Below are positions 53,690 through 63,071 of a stretch of DNA of 64,000 bases, piece after piece. A model generated the notes under the pieces. The model ran no database searches. It was not told where the DNA came from and saw only the letters and a program-made list of their open reading frames with translations. Origin of the DNA: Thermococcus barophilus MP (GTDB lineage: Archaea > Methanobacteriota_B > Thermococci > Thermococcales > Thermococcaceae); NCBI RefSeq assembly GCF_000151105.2, contig NC_014804.1:372001-436000 (forward strand). The letters are read 5' to 3'. How positions within the stretch are numbered: the stretch's first letter is position 1; every line of letters starts with the position of its first letter. A program made the translations under genes and the position numbers.

Positions 53690-55219
53690 ATGGAGGAAGT
53701 TCCCATTATAGACATGAAAGGCATTGTTAAAATCTACCCGGATGGAACTAAGGCTTTGAAAGGTGTGGATTTTTCAGTTAAGCAGGGTGAGATTCACGGT
53801 CTTTTGGGTGAGAATGGAGCTGGTAAGACAACTTTGATGAAAATTTTATCCGGAATGCTCCCGCCAACAGAGGGTAAAATCTATGTTAAGGGTAGGGAAG
53901 TTCAATTTAAGAGCCCCGCTGATGCTCTTGCAAATGGTATTGGTATGGTTCACCAACACTTTACCCTTGTTGAGGTTTTTGATGCTCTCCACAATATAAT
54001 CCTGGGGATGGAGGGACACGGGCATTTTTCAAAGATAGATGTAGATAATGCCAGAAAAAAGCTTCAAAAGCTTATGGATGAATTGAACTTTCAAGTTCCC
54101 CTTGATGTTCCGGTTGAAAATCTCCCCGTTGGTGTTCAGCAGAGGATTGAGATTTTAAAAGTTTTGTACAGGAATGTTGATGTTCTTATACTGGATGAGC
54201 CGACTGCCGTGCTAACTCCTATTGAAGTTAAGGAGCTGTTTGATGTTTTAAGGACACTCAAAGAACAAGGAAAGACCATCATATTCATCAGCCACAAGCT
54301 CAGGGAAGTTATGGAAATAACTGACAGAGTCACCGTCCTCAGAAAGGGAGAAGTTATCGGAACGGTTAATACAAGCGAAGCAACCCCCCAGCTCTTGGCA
54401 AGGATGATGGTTGGCAGAGATGTCGTGCTGAGAATCCAAAAGCCCCCAAAAGAACCGGGGGAGCCCATTCTAAGAGTAGAGGACTTGTGGGTGAAGGGGG
54501 ACAGAGGAGAAGACGCCGTCAAAGGATTAAGCTTTGAAGTTAGGGCGGGAGAGATATTCGGAATAGCCGGTGTTGAAGGCAACGGCCAGACAGAGCTTAT
54601 CGAAGCAATAACCGGGCTGAGAAAAATTGAAAAGGGGAAAATAATTCTGAACGGAAAAGACATCACAGGCAGACCTCCAAAAGAGCTCTACAACCTTGGT
54701 GTAGCACATATTCCGGAGGATAGAACACATATGGGGCTCATACTTGACATGACTGTTGCAGAAAATGCTGTTCTTGGACTGCACTGGAGGGAGGAGTTCA
54801 CGGGAATACTAAACTCTATCAGGTGGAGCAGTGTCAAGGAGCATGCTAAAAAGCTTATTGAGAAGTTTGACATAGTCGCTCCCGGCGTTGATGCACCTGT
54901 CAAAAGCTTGAGCGGTGGGAATCAGCAGAAGCTCATAGTTGCGAGAGAGGTCAGTAAAAATCCTGAATTAATAGTGGCATCCCAGCCAACCAGGGGAGTT
55001 GATGTTGCATCAACCGAGTACATCAGGAACTACCTTGTTAAGCTTAGAAATGAGAACAAAGCTGTCCTGCTTGTCTCTGCAGATCTGGATGAAGTTCTCC
55101 AGCTGAGCGATAGGATGGCGATAATGTATGAGGGGCAGTTCGTTGGCATAGTGAAGCCTGAAGAGGTAACAGAAGAACAGATTGGACTTATGATGGGAGG
55201 TATCAAAGATGAAAGCTGA
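53690..55219 (+). CDS. nucleoside ABC transporter, double ATPase subunit
   Basis: 509 residues from ATG 53690 (GGAGGTGAGCTT upstream). Two ABC domains in one chain, as in RbsA or YufO. First: HGLLGENGAGKTTLMKIL (Walker A), LPVGVQQRIEILKVLYR (signature, degenerate) and VLILDEPTAVLTP (Walker B). Second: GVEGNGQTELIEAI (altered Walker A), LSGGNQQKLIVAREV and ELIVASQPTRGVDV, in which the Walker B Glu is replaced by Gln. So the second site is probably weakly or not catalytic, as is common in this family. It energises purine nucleoside uptake. Confidence 0.93.
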   Translation: MEEVPIIDMKGIVKIYPDGTKALKGVDFSVKQGEIHGLLGENGAGKTTLMKILSGMLPPTEGKIYVKGREVQFKSPADALANGIGMVHQHFTLVEVFDALHNIILGMEGHGHFSKIDVDNARKKLQKLMDELNFQVPLDVPVENLPVGVQQRIEILKVLYRNVDVLILDEPTAVLTPIEVKELFDVLRTLKEQGKTIIFISHKLREVMEITDRVTVLRKGEVIGTVNTSEATPQLLARMMVGRDVVLRIQKPPKEPGEPILRVEDLWVKGDRGEDAVKGLSFEVRAGEIFGIAGVEGNGQTELIEAITGLRKIEKGKIILNGKDITGRPPKELYNLGVAHIPEDRTHMGLILDMTVAENAVLGLHWREEFTGILNSIRWSSVKEHAKKLIEKFDIVAPGVDAPVKSLSGGNQQKLIVAREVSKNPELIVASQPTRGVDVASTEYIRNYLVKLRNENKAVLLVSADLDEVLQLSDRMAIMYEGQFVGIVKPEEVTEEQIGLMMGGIKDES

Positions 55220-56243
55220 TAAGCTGTCAAACATTATAAAACCCCTACTTGAAAGCCTCATTGCAATCATTATTGGAGTTGTTATTGGAGCAGTGGTGCT
55301 GAAGGTTTCCGGCTACAGTCCAGTGGAGGCATACGTTGCTCTTGTTAAAGGTGCTGTGGGATCCATTTATGGATGGTCAATGACGCTCAGCTCGGCCACC
55401 CCTATAATCCTCACTGGTTTAACTTTTGCAATAAGTGCCAGGACTGGAATATTCAACATAGGTGCTGAAGGTACGGTATATTTCGGTGCAATAGCGGCAA
55501 TAGTTTTCACAAACATGTTTGCAAATCCTGTTTTGGGCCTGATAGGTGGAATAATTGCAGGGATACTGTGGGCATTGCCAGCAGCACTCCTAAAAGTGTA
55601 CAGAGGAGTTCACGAAGTTATCTCAACAATCATGCTGAACTGGATTGCATTTTATACGGCGTTGTATCTTGTTTTAGGACCCTTAGCAAATCCAAATGAC
55701 CCCAATAAAACCCTTGAAGTTCCTACAAGTGCAAGATTACCGTTGCTGATGAAGGGAAGCGAGCTTTCACTTGCCTTTATCATTGCGATAGTGGCAGCGG
55801 TCATAACTTACTACATCCTGTGGCATACGGTTCTTGGTTTTGAGCTGAGAGCAAGCGGGTACAATGAAAGGGCAGCACAATACGGTGGAATAAATCCAAA
55901 AAGGGCTATAATCTGGTCATTTGTCATAGGTGGAATAATGAGCGGACTTGCCGGGGCTACTGAAGTCATGGGAAGACCTCCAAGCTATGCTATAAGCCAG
56001 GGAATGGCAAACATTTACGGGTACGGTTTCGATGGAATAGGTGTTTCTCTGGTTGGAAGAAATCATCCAATAGGCATAATATTCAGCGGTATATTCTTTG
56101 GTGCACTTAAAGCTGGAGCAACATATATGCAGATAGATGCAGGGGTTCCACTTGAGATGGTTAAAGTTGTTCAGGGTATAATTGTTGTTGCCGTGGCAGT
56201 TCCGGGACTGTGGGACTTGGTTAAGAAGGTGGTGAGAAGATGA
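55209..56243 (+). CDS. nucleoside ABC transporter permease 1
   Basis: 344 residues with about nine membrane segments. FNIGAEGTVYFGAIAA and GFELRASGYNERAAQYGGINPKRAI (EAA-like cytoplasmic loop) are typical of BPD_transp_2 permeases of BMP-type transporters. The start overlaps the ATPase gene by 11 bases, the stop overlaps the next permease by four. Works as a heterodimer with permease 2. Confidence 0.92.
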   Translation: MKADKLSNIIKPLLESLIAIIIGVVIGAVVLKVSGYSPVEAYVALVKGAVGSIYGWSMTLSSATPIILTGLTFAISARTGIFNIGAEGTVYFGAIAAIVFTNMFANPVLGLIGGIIAGILWALPAALLKVYRGVHEVISTIMLNWIAFYTALYLVLGPLANPNDPNKTLEVPTSARLPLLMKGSELSLAFIIAIVAAVITYYILWHTVLGFELRASGYNERAAQYGGINPKRAIIWSFVIGGIMSGLAGATEVMGRPPSYAISQGMANIYGYGFDGIGVSLVGRNHPIGIIFSGIFFGALKAGATYMQIDAGVPLEMVKVVQGIIVVAVAVPGLWDLVKKVVRR

Positions 56244-57145
56244 TTGACATGGTGGTATCGATCCTCCTCGGTTCGTTAACGGCAATGGTTCCAATAGTTC
56301 TAACAAGTACTGGTGCAGTTGTAAGTGAAAGGGCTGGAGTTGTTAACATTGGATATGAGGGAATACTCCTCATGGCAGCCCTTTTTGGAGCAATGTTTGC
56401 AGAAACAAGCGGCAATGCATGGATAGGCCTTTTAGGCGGAGCTTTTATTGGCATGCTTCTTGGCATGCTTCATGGTGCTATAACCGTTTATTTAAAGGGG
56501 GATCACATAATTCCAGGTATCGGCGTTAATATCCTCGCTCTTGGTGTAGTTGCCTTCGGAATTCCAGCAATATGGGGGACAGCAGGACAGCATCAAGTCC
56601 CCACCAACTTCAGGATTCAGCCTCTCATAAATACTCAATACGGTAGCTTGAGTCCAATGATCCCCATAACCTTTGCAATAGTGTTCATTACCCACTGGGT
56701 TCTCTTCAACACCCCTCTTGGCCTTAGGATTAGGGCAGTCGGTGAGAATCCAGAGGCAGCAGATGCCCTTGGTGTTAACGTTGAAAGGTATAGATTCTTA
56801 GCAACAGTCTATGGAGCAACTTTAGCTGGGCTTGGAGGAGCTTATTTAAGCGTGGACTGGCTTGGAGTTGTTACAAAAGAGATTTCATCAGGTAGAGGTT
56901 TCATAGCATTAGCCAACATGGTGTTCAGCGGATGGAACCCGGTCAGGGCATTGATTGGAGGATTTATCTTCGGATTCTTCGACAACCTTTCAGTATGGGT
57001 CAGGACAAATCCGGCGATATCTCAGATAATACCGTGGCAGTTTGTTGCAACACTGCCATACATAGTGACAATAATCATTGTTGCAGGAATAATCGGAAAG
57101 GTAAGGCCACCGAAGTGGGATGGAAGGCCATACAAGAGAGAGTGA
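56240..57145 (+). CDS. nucleoside ABC transporter permease 2
   Basis: 301 residues, about eight membrane segments. VVNIGYEGILLMAALFGAMFAE and LGLRIRAVGENPEAADALGVNVERY are the family motifs corresponding to those in permease 1. It ends the operon. A pyrimidine-rich stretch after the stop (57146-57165) lies before the convergent ZnuA-like gene. Confidence 0.92.
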   Translation: MIDMVVSILLGSLTAMVPIVLTSTGAVVSERAGVVNIGYEGILLMAALFGAMFAETSGNAWIGLLGGAFIGMLLGMLHGAITVYLKGDHIIPGIGVNILALGVVAFGIPAIWGTAGQHQVPTNFRIQPLINTQYGSLSPMIPITFAIVFITHWVLFNTPLGLRIRAVGENPEAADALGVNVERYRFLATVYGATLAGLGGAYLSVDWLGVVTKEISSGRGFIALANMVFSGWNPVRALIGGFIFGFFDNLSVWVRTNPAISQIIPWQFVATLPYIVTIIIVAGIIGKVRPPKWDGRPYKRE

Positions 57146-57158
57146 GCTTTTCTTTTTC

Positions 57159-58139
57159 CTATTTCTTAATCAAAGCTCCAACTGCCATCCCCAGCGAAAT
57201 TCCAACGATTAATGAGAGAATAATATATGTAACATTAATGTTTTCTGCTTTTGTAGTTTGCTGGATGGGTGTTGTTTTCTGGTTCAGCACACTCACTATG
57301 GCTTTGGAGTTTTCAATAAGAACTTCGGTATATGGTTTATTGACCCAGATTGTTGTTATGTCGGCTAAGGGCTTTCCAGACCTTTGAGCAAGTTCAATAG
57401 CAGCATTCTTTAGAGCCTCTGGACTTTTGGAGGAGTAAGCTATGAAATCTACAGCATTTGCTGTTTTCAGCATTTCGTCAACACTTTTGGCAGGAACCTC
57501 TGCTTCAGGCTTTATAGATGCGACAGCCTTTACCCCAAGCCACTCAAGGGCATACTGCTGAGAGGGCAATTCGATAATGGCAGTTGAGTTCTCAGCTAAA
57601 GCTTTATACGCTTTAACTATTGCCAGAACTTTTGTTTCAAACCTCTCATACTGTCTCACATAAAGCTCTCGATTCTGCGGATATCTCTCCGATAATGCTT
57701 CAGCTGTAGCTTTTGCAATTGCCAGAGCATTGTATGGGTCAAGCCATATCCCATGTGGGTTGTTTTTATTATTGTACCATCTTTCAGGCAGAAATCTGAA
57801 GCCGTATTTCCCGTAATCCTCCGCAAACAGTACATCTGCGGTTATTGTTCCTTCTTCCTTGAGTTGCTTCATCTTCTGCTCTGCTGGTAGATGTCCGTTG
57901 GCTGTTACAACAACATCTGCCTTTTTGATCAGGTCAATCTGCTCGGGAGTAAGCTGGTACTGGTGGGGGTCAGCTCCTGGTGGAACGATGTAAACGACAT
58001 CTACAGAGTCGCCAAATACCTCCTTTACGATCTCCGCCAAGGGAGGTATGCTTGCGACTATAAGGGGCTTTTCAGCACTCACCTCGGGAGATAATAGTGA
58101 AGTGAGGATGAGTATGAGGATTAATGCTTTTGCCCTCAT
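57159..58139 (-). CDS. orphan zinc/manganese-type ABC binding protein with C-terminal anchor
   Basis: 326 residues. Signal peptide, then a cluster A-I metal-binding protein fold: VASIPPLAEIVKEVFGDSVDVVYIVPPGADPHQYQLTP (first His), NNPHGIWLDPYNALAIAK (second His) and IELPSQQYALEWLG. The third His of ZnuA is replaced by Gln or Glu here. A C-terminal membrane helix (about 305-323) anchors it in place of a lipid. There is no ABC ATPase or permease next to it, so the partners are elsewhere, or it acts as a free metal binder. Confidence 0.85.
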   Translation of the reverse strand: MRAKALILILILTSLLSPEVSAEKPLIVASIPPLAEIVKEVFGDSVDVVYIVPPGADPHQYQLTPEQIDLIKKADVVVTANGHLPAEQKMKQLKEEGTITADVLFAEDYGKYGFRFLPERWYNNKNNPHGIWLDPYNALAIAKATAEALSERYPQNRELYVRQYERFETKVLAIVKAYKALAENSTAIIELPSQQYALEWLGVKAVASIKPEAEVPAKSVDEMLKTANAVDFIAYSSKSPEALKNAAIELAQRSGKPLADITTIWVNKPYTEVLIENSKAIVSVLNQKTTPIQQTTKAENINVTYIILSLIVGISLGMAVGALIKK

Positions 58140-58233
58140 TTTTAGGTCACCCTAAAATCATTAATCTGTTTAGCTTTAAAACCTTGTGCAAATTTTTTAA
58201 AGATAGGTTCAAAATCCTTATGGGTGGAGATCT

Positions 58234-60021
58234 GTGAGGAAGCTTTTGATTTTCTTAATTTTTGTGATTCTCACTTCTCCGGTCTATTCGTATCAGTATC
58301 AAACAGACAAGGTTTATGTTGAGATAAATCCAAATGAGGAGCTTTTGAGCATCGTTTATTACCTCGCTTTCGGGGCTGATGAGTTCGTCATACCCCATCA
58401 TGACTACATCCAAGATGTTGAGGCATATTTTGCCAGTTATAAGAACCATACTGCAGTTCAAATACTGAGGCAATACTTCAGCGATGCAGAGACAATTCCT
58501 CAAAGAGATTACAAGCTTTTTGTCCTCGATGCATATATCCTTCAATTCTCAAATCCTCCAGAAATGAAGAGGATTTATGCAGGGTGGCAGGACTCAGATT
58601 TGGACAAAATCATCGATGCTCTAAGGACATTTGCTCAGGATACGAACTTCATGGAGTTCTTTAAGGCACATGAAAGATACTACAAGCGAGATTTGGAAGT
58701 GTATACTTCTGCTATTCACCTATTACCCCCAGATGAATTCATGAAGCACTACATGAACTTGACAAACGTAATGTTTGAATTTCATCTGCCTTATCTTTTA
58801 TGCATCCACGGACACAGCTTTTATGCCAAGGATAATGGTACTGAGATTTACGGCTCCGGTGGAATGCCGCCTCTTGTAAGACGGGCTCCCCCGAGAACTT
58901 TATGGAGCTTAGAAAGGGCCAAGGATACCATATTTGGTGTTCCTCTCAACGCTGTTTATGTAAATAACAGGAAATTTGATGAGCTTTGGATTTTGGACTT
59001 TATCTACCATGAGCTTGGACATGATATCACCAGCGAGAAACTTGATGAGTATTACAGCTCTGAAGTTGAACCTCTCCGCTATCTTGAGGACACGATAGAG
59101 GAGGACATGCCATATCTGGCGACTTATGATATCCACTTCTGGTTTGACACTATGATGATTTATGAGAGCTTTGCCGATGCTTGGGCATATTTCGCACTAA
59201 GCCATATAGACAAGGATTATGCCGAGTGGAACCTCCAAATGCAGAAGGCATGGGGTGAATTCTGGCAGGATTACATGATAACGCTTTACCAGAAATACAC
59301 AGCCCTAAGCATAAAAGAAAACCGGAGTTTTAGTGAATACACCCCCCTAATACTCAAGGAGCTTGTTGAAAAAATCCCCCCTGAAAATACCAAGGAAATT
59401 TACGAGAACAATGTTCCTGTAACACCCCTAAGGGCCTTGGATGATACTGTTAGAGAAGGGGAAGTGGTGATTGTCTACGGCACTCAAAATCCAGATAAAA
59501 AAGGATCCGAATATGATAGAGAAACTGCGGAGATAGTGAAAAGCTATCTCGAAACATTTTACTCACAGTGGCATGAATACATTAAAATTGAAGTCAAAGC
59601 TGATGTAAATATGACAAATGAGGACTTAAGGAAAGACTTAATCCTCATAGGGGGTCCTGTCAGCAATAAGGTCGTGCAGCAGTTTGAGGGGTATTTTCCA
59701 TTGAGATTCGTCTACAAAAATGGTGCTTGGATTTTAGAGAAAAACCCAGAGTTCGGAAGTGTTAGGACATTTCTAATAACTCCAGATAATATAAAAGAGA
59801 TCCCCTTCATGGAACTCTCCTACAGCTCACCTCAGACATCTCTGCTGCTTGCCATAAGAAATCCCCTGAAAAAAGATAATTACATAATCTGGATTGCTGG
59901 TGCAGACAGGTACTCAACGAGAAGATACAGAAATCCAACCTATTATCTGGTCAGCTATGAAATCTATGATGGAGAAAAGATAGAAGATGGATTCTATGTT
60001 CAGCCGCTGCCTTCATCGTAA
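58234..60021 (+). CDS. DUF4932-like secreted metalloprotease
   Basis: 595 residues from a GTG at 58234 (GGGTGGAGATCT upstream). Signal peptide (about 1-19). The zinc motif HELGHDI lies near residue 263, and YESFADAWAYFAL about 50 residues later offers the third ligand Glu. This matches the DUF4932 gluzincin-like domain. The C-terminal 190 residues (GEVVIVYGTQNPDKKGSEYDRETAEIV) look like a separate alpha/beta domain, similar to S-layer or cell-wall-associated regions. The substrate is unknown. It is divergent from the ZnuA-like gene, which is suggestive for zinc supply but unproven. Confidence 0.8.
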   Translation: MRKLLIFLIFVILTSPVYSYQYQTDKVYVEINPNEELLSIVYYLAFGADEFVIPHHDYIQDVEAYFASYKNHTAVQILRQYFSDAETIPQRDYKLFVLDAYILQFSNPPEMKRIYAGWQDSDLDKIIDALRTFAQDTNFMEFFKAHERYYKRDLEVYTSAIHLLPPDEFMKHYMNLTNVMFEFHLPYLLCIHGHSFYAKDNGTEIYGSGGMPPLVRRAPPRTLWSLERAKDTIFGVPLNAVYVNNRKFDELWILDFIYHELGHDITSEKLDEYYSSEVEPLRYLEDTIEEDMPYLATYDIHFWFDTMMIYESFADAWAYFALSHIDKDYAEWNLQMQKAWGEFWQDYMITLYQKYTALSIKENRSFSEYTPLILKELVEKIPPENTKEIYENNVPVTPLRALDDTVREGEVVIVYGTQNPDKKGSEYDRETAEIVKSYLETFYSQWHEYIKIEVKADVNMTNEDLRKDLILIGGPVSNKVVQQFEGYFPLRFVYKNGAWILEKNPEFGSVRTFLITPDNIKEIPFMELSYSSPQTSLLLAIRNPLKKDNYIIWIAGADRYSTRRYRNPTYYLVSYEIYDGEKIEDGFYVQPLPSS

Positions 60022-60326
60022 CTCTCTCCATCTCCTCTTCTGTTTTCCCCATTGTTGTCACTCTTTATGTACGGCTTCCCAATTGCAATGCTGAAGCCTT
60101 TGAATGAATCATCTTTTTTGTGGAACTCAATTGCCAGAGGCAAATCGTTGTCGTCATTTATGACAATCCTAACTATCCTTGCCCGTGAATGATCATTTAG
60201 ATAATCCTCTTTCAGCTGCTCATAGTTGTCGATAGCATTGTTTATGCTCTCCTCGTGCATTTCATAAATTTCTCTTGAATAATTGCTGTGGTTTTTGATG
60301 GCTTCTATGGTTTTCTTCTTGTCCAA
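60000..60326 (-). CDS. hypothetical protein (108 aa)
   Basis: 108 residues. Helical N-terminus (KTIEAIKNHSNYSREIYEMHEESINNAIDNYEQLKEDY), then two strands (ARIVRIVINDDNDLPLAIEFHKKDD) and a low-complexity acidic-glycine tail. Not recognised. Its last 22 bases overlap the DUF4932 gene and it lies 12 bases after the phosphoribosyltransferase start region on the same strand. Fairly likely real because of base composition and lack of other coding. Confidence 0.6.
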   Translation of the reverse strand: MDKKKTIEAIKNHSNYSREIYEMHEESINNAIDNYEQLKEDYLNDHSRARIVRIVINDDNDLPLAIEFHKKDDSFKGFSIAIGKPYIKSDNNGENRRGDGESYDEGSG

Positions 60327-60338
60327 GATACCACAACC

Positions 60339-60986
60339 TCAAGGTTTGAGCCAGAATTCTCCTTCCCTCTTAAATATTTTTCTCTTCTCTGCTATGCCCA
60401 AAGCATGTTCAAGTCTCTCCTTTGGAACCTCAATACCATGAAGCTCCCTGAAAAGAGCTATGATTTCATCTGTAGTGAGCTTTTCTTTTTCTTCAAAGAG
60501 GTTGTTTGTCAGGTTTATCATGTCTTCAACGAAGTTCCATGGGAACACAATCCACGCCCAGTCAATCTCCTCCCCGTAGTAATCGGGTCTGAACTTTGAG
60601 GTCTTTATCACCAACAGGGTTGCGGCTTTAACCTCAGCTGGACTCTTGCTTTCAACATAGCTTTTGGCCAGAGTCAAGCTTTCCCCTGTGTCAGCTATGT
60701 CATCAACAATTAGGACTTTCTTACCTTCAAAAGGATACTCTGTTCCGTATTTTAACTTGGCCTTTCCATCTGGTGTTGCTGTAATCCCCCAGTGCTCAAC
60801 TTTGATGCTTACTAAATCTTTGATGCCGAGATAATCACAGTACAGCCTCGCTGGAACCCAGCCACCTCTTGCAAGCCCGACTACAACATCTGGCTTCCAG
60901 CCTTCGTCAAGAATCTTTTGAGCTCCTCCTTTTGCCCATCTCTCAATATCATCCCAAGAAGCGAGATATGCTGGAAACTTCTTCAT
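60339..60986 (-). CDS. purine-type phosphoribosyltransferase
   Basis: 215 residues from ATG 60986. The TATA-like CATTTAAATA at about 61015-61024 suggests transcription starts near 60995, which rules out the ATG at 61019. The PRPP loop is KKVLIVDDIADTGESLTLA; GLARGGWVPARLYCDYLGI is the pyrophosphate loop. The C-terminal 40 residues (LTTDEIIALFRELHGIEVPKERLEHAL) form an added helical region. Likely xanthine-guanine or hypoxanthine salvage, which would fit purine uptake by the ABC transporter nearby; specificity is not certain. Confidence 0.88.
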   Translation of the reverse strand: MKKFPAYLASWDDIERWAKGGAQKILDEGWKPDVVVGLARGGWVPARLYCDYLGIKDLVSIKVEHWGITATPDGKAKLKYGTEYPFEGKKVLIVDDIADTGESLTLAKSYVESKSPAEVKAATLLVIKTSKFRPDYYGEEIDWAWIVFPWNFVEDMINLTNNLFEEKEKLTTDEIIALFRELHGIEVPKERLEHALGIAEKRKIFKREGEFWLKP

Positions 60987-61056
60987 GATTTCCCTTAACG
61001 GCGTTAATGAATTGGGCATATTTAAATGTTTCCATGAGAAAAATGAAATGCAAAAA

Positions 61057-62373
61057 TCACTTTTTAAGCAGGTTCATTGCAACCTCTGCATAAATTTTGG
61101 GTAGCAGTTCAAGAGAACTCACATCGGCATATTCATTAGGTCCATGAACATTTCCTCCTCTCGGTCCAAAATCTATTGCTTCAACACCATAGGGAGTGAA
61201 ATACCTCGAATCTGATGCCCCAGCACCTTCAACAGGTTTGGCTTTCTCTCCAAAGCTTTCTAAGATTTTCATCATTACCCTAACAAGCTTTGAATCTGGT
61301 GATGTAAATAAATAGCCAGCTTTTTCATTGTGTCTAACAGTCAGCTTTGCATTTGGAATGTTAAACTCTAAAATTTCCTTAAGCACTTTTTCTATCTGCC
61401 CAGAGGAGTAGCTCATCGCCCTTATATCAAGTCTGAGCCTATGAACCCCATTTTCAAATGAATATAAGTTGGGGGTTATTGAAACTCCAAAGTCGCTGTA
61501 TCTTTCAGCACTTATCGGGGCTCTAACTAACGGAACTATGCTCTTTAAAAGCTCTGTTAAGCCCAAATCTACCTCAATCTCTTCCCCACTTTCATCAGGT
61601 TCCACATATGTCAGCTCAACTCTGCTTGGCAGAACGTTTGACTTCAGGAATTTACCCCCCAATTTCACAGCAAAGACATCGTTGTTCCTTAGGAAGTGAG
61701 AAAGGGCAATCATTGGGTGAGCATCTACACCAGGCATGAAGTAGGCGGCATGTCTTGTTTGAAGTACGGGTGTGCTTATGGTGAATGACTTTTTTATAAC
61801 TCTGCCTCTAATTGTAATTTTCTGCTGGGGTATTTCAATTACAGCCCCAAATCCCTTTCTTCTCCTGATTATTGGGCTCATTCCAGCCCCATCGGCGTTG
61901 ATTAAATATTGTGGGATCTTATTCTCCTCCTTCAGCTTTTCCGCTATGTGCATTGCCAATTTGCCGCCGATTTCTTCATCTCCAGTAAAAGCAAAAAGCA
62001 CTTTCCCACTGAGCCTTTTTGTTGAAAGCTCCTTTAGAGCGAGCATTACCCCAGCAACGTTGCCTTTGTCATCTGCACTTCCCCTTCCATAGGCTTTGTT
62101 CCCGATTACAGTCAGCTTAAACGGATCGGTCTTCCATTCCTCTACATTCACTGGAACGACATCAAAGTGTGCCATGAACATGACCTTTGGTGTTCCTTCT
62201 CCAATTTCACCGTAAACAGTGTAGTATCCATCTTCCTCAATTATCTCGCTCTCTATTCCCCAAGAGGCAAGAGCGTCTTTGATAAACTTTGGACACTCTT
62301 TGTTTGGCTTCTTTCCTTTGGCTGGGTCATTTACGGTTTCAAATTCAATCAGCTGGGACAATAATTCCATCAT
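61057..62373 (-). CDS. M20 family metallopeptidase/deacylase
   Basis: About 438 residues (two adjacent ATGs at 62373 and 62370; a longer start at 62397 is less likely). Metal ligands of the M20 dinuclear site: MAHFDVVP (His), RGSADDKGN (bridging Asp), TGDEEIGGK (Glu-Glu), NADGAG (Asp) and NVHGPNEYAD (His). The dimerisation domain lies between. The family includes succinyl-diaminopimelate desuccinylase, ArgE and carboxypeptidases. In Thermococcales, a peptidase or a deacylase of N-acyl amino acids is likely; the substrate cannot be read. Confidence 0.9.
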   Translation of the reverse strand: MMELLSQLIEFETVNDPAKGKKPNKECPKFIKDALASWGIESEIIEEDGYYTVYGEIGEGTPKVMFMAHFDVVPVNVEEWKTDPFKLTVIGNKAYGRGSADDKGNVAGVMLALKELSTKRLSGKVLFAFTGDEEIGGKLAMHIAEKLKEENKIPQYLINADGAGMSPIIRRRKGFGAVIEIPQQKITIRGRVIKKSFTISTPVLQTRHAAYFMPGVDAHPMIALSHFLRNNDVFAVKLGGKFLKSNVLPSRVELTYVEPDESGEEIEVDLGLTELLKSIVPLVRAPISAERYSDFGVSITPNLYSFENGVHRLRLDIRAMSYSSGQIEKVLKEILEFNIPNAKLTVRHNEKAGYLFTSPDSKLVRVMMKILESFGEKAKPVEGAGASDSRYFTPYGVEAIDFGPRGGNVHGPNEYADVSSLELLPKIYAEVAMNLLKK

Positions 62374-62470
62374 TTTTAGCACCGTTAAGATTTTCATCGA
62401 AATGATATTTAACCTTTTAGCTCAAAGTTTTAAAAGGAGCGTCTGTAAATTAAAGCTGGGAGGTGGAAAA

Positions 62471-62719
62471 ATGGAGCCAAGACCAATGATACTTGATGAC
62501 AACCCAGAAATCATGCCCGGTGGAGAAGATGACGTTGGAGAAGAGGCTGAAACTGTGGAGCAGTTCTTTGCAAAGAGCCAGGGGAACACACTGTATTTCT
62601 CATACGCAACAACCCATGCAAAGATAACCATTGGAATCAGCCACGATAGCGCAACTCTTGAAGAGATGGTAAAAGCTGCGAAAGAGCTGATAAATGAGTT
62701 TAGAAAGAAAAAAGAGTAA
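62471..62719 (+). CDS. small conserved-looking protein (82 aa)
   Basis: 82 residues from ATG 62471 behind GGGAGGTGG; the frame is open further upstream but only this start has a site. Acidic N-terminus (DDNPEIMPGGEDDVGEEAETVEQFF), then strands NTLYFSYATTHAKITIGIS and a helix DSATLEEMVKAAKELINEFRKKK. Not recognised. No metal motifs. It runs divergent from the M20 peptidase and convergent to the 115-residue gene three bases away. Confidence 0.75.
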   Translation: MEPRPMILDDNPEIMPGGEDDVGEEAETVEQFFAKSQGNTLYFSYATTHAKITIGISHDSATLEEMVKAAKELINEFRKKKE

Positions 62720-62721
62720 CT

Positions 62722-63069
62722 TTACGTCTCTTTTTTCCTGTAGAGAGTTAACGACACAGAGTTGTTCTTAAATTTTATCTCTGCTCTGTCTGTCATCATG
62801 CCAATAACTGAAAGCTCCGTGTCTTCTTCAACTTCCCCAACAAGCGTCCAGTAGTACTCACTTATTTCATCATGTTTTGGCAGGGATAGAAGCTTGGTAA
62901 GCTCCTTTACGAGGGGATCGTCCCTGTTTATCCTGTCAACATGCAAGTGTATTCTAAAGGCATCACCTTCATCCTCAATGTGAATGCTCAGCTTTTTTGC
63001 CCCATGACGGAGGCAGAACGTTACCAGCTCATCAACGATTTTTGCTATCTTTTTGGGTTCCTCATCCAT
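62722..63069 (-). CDS. hypothetical protein (115 aa), possibly histidine-kinase-ATPase-like fold
   Basis: 115 residues. KIAKIVDELVTFCLRHGAKKLSIHIEDEGDAFRIHLHVDR has the shape of a helix-strand-strand element like that in GHKL or DUF-type ATPase folds, without clear ATP motifs. Not recognised as a known family. Located two bases upstream of the DUF1576 gene stop on the same strand, so part of an operon that begins outside the window. Confidence 0.7.
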   Translation of the reverse strand: MDEEPKKIAKIVDELVTFCLRHGAKKLSIHIEDEGDAFRIHLHVDRINRDDPLVKELTKLLSLPKHDEISEYYWTLVGEVEEDTELSVIGMMTDRAEIKFKNNSVSLTLYRKKET

Positions 63070-63071
63070 TT

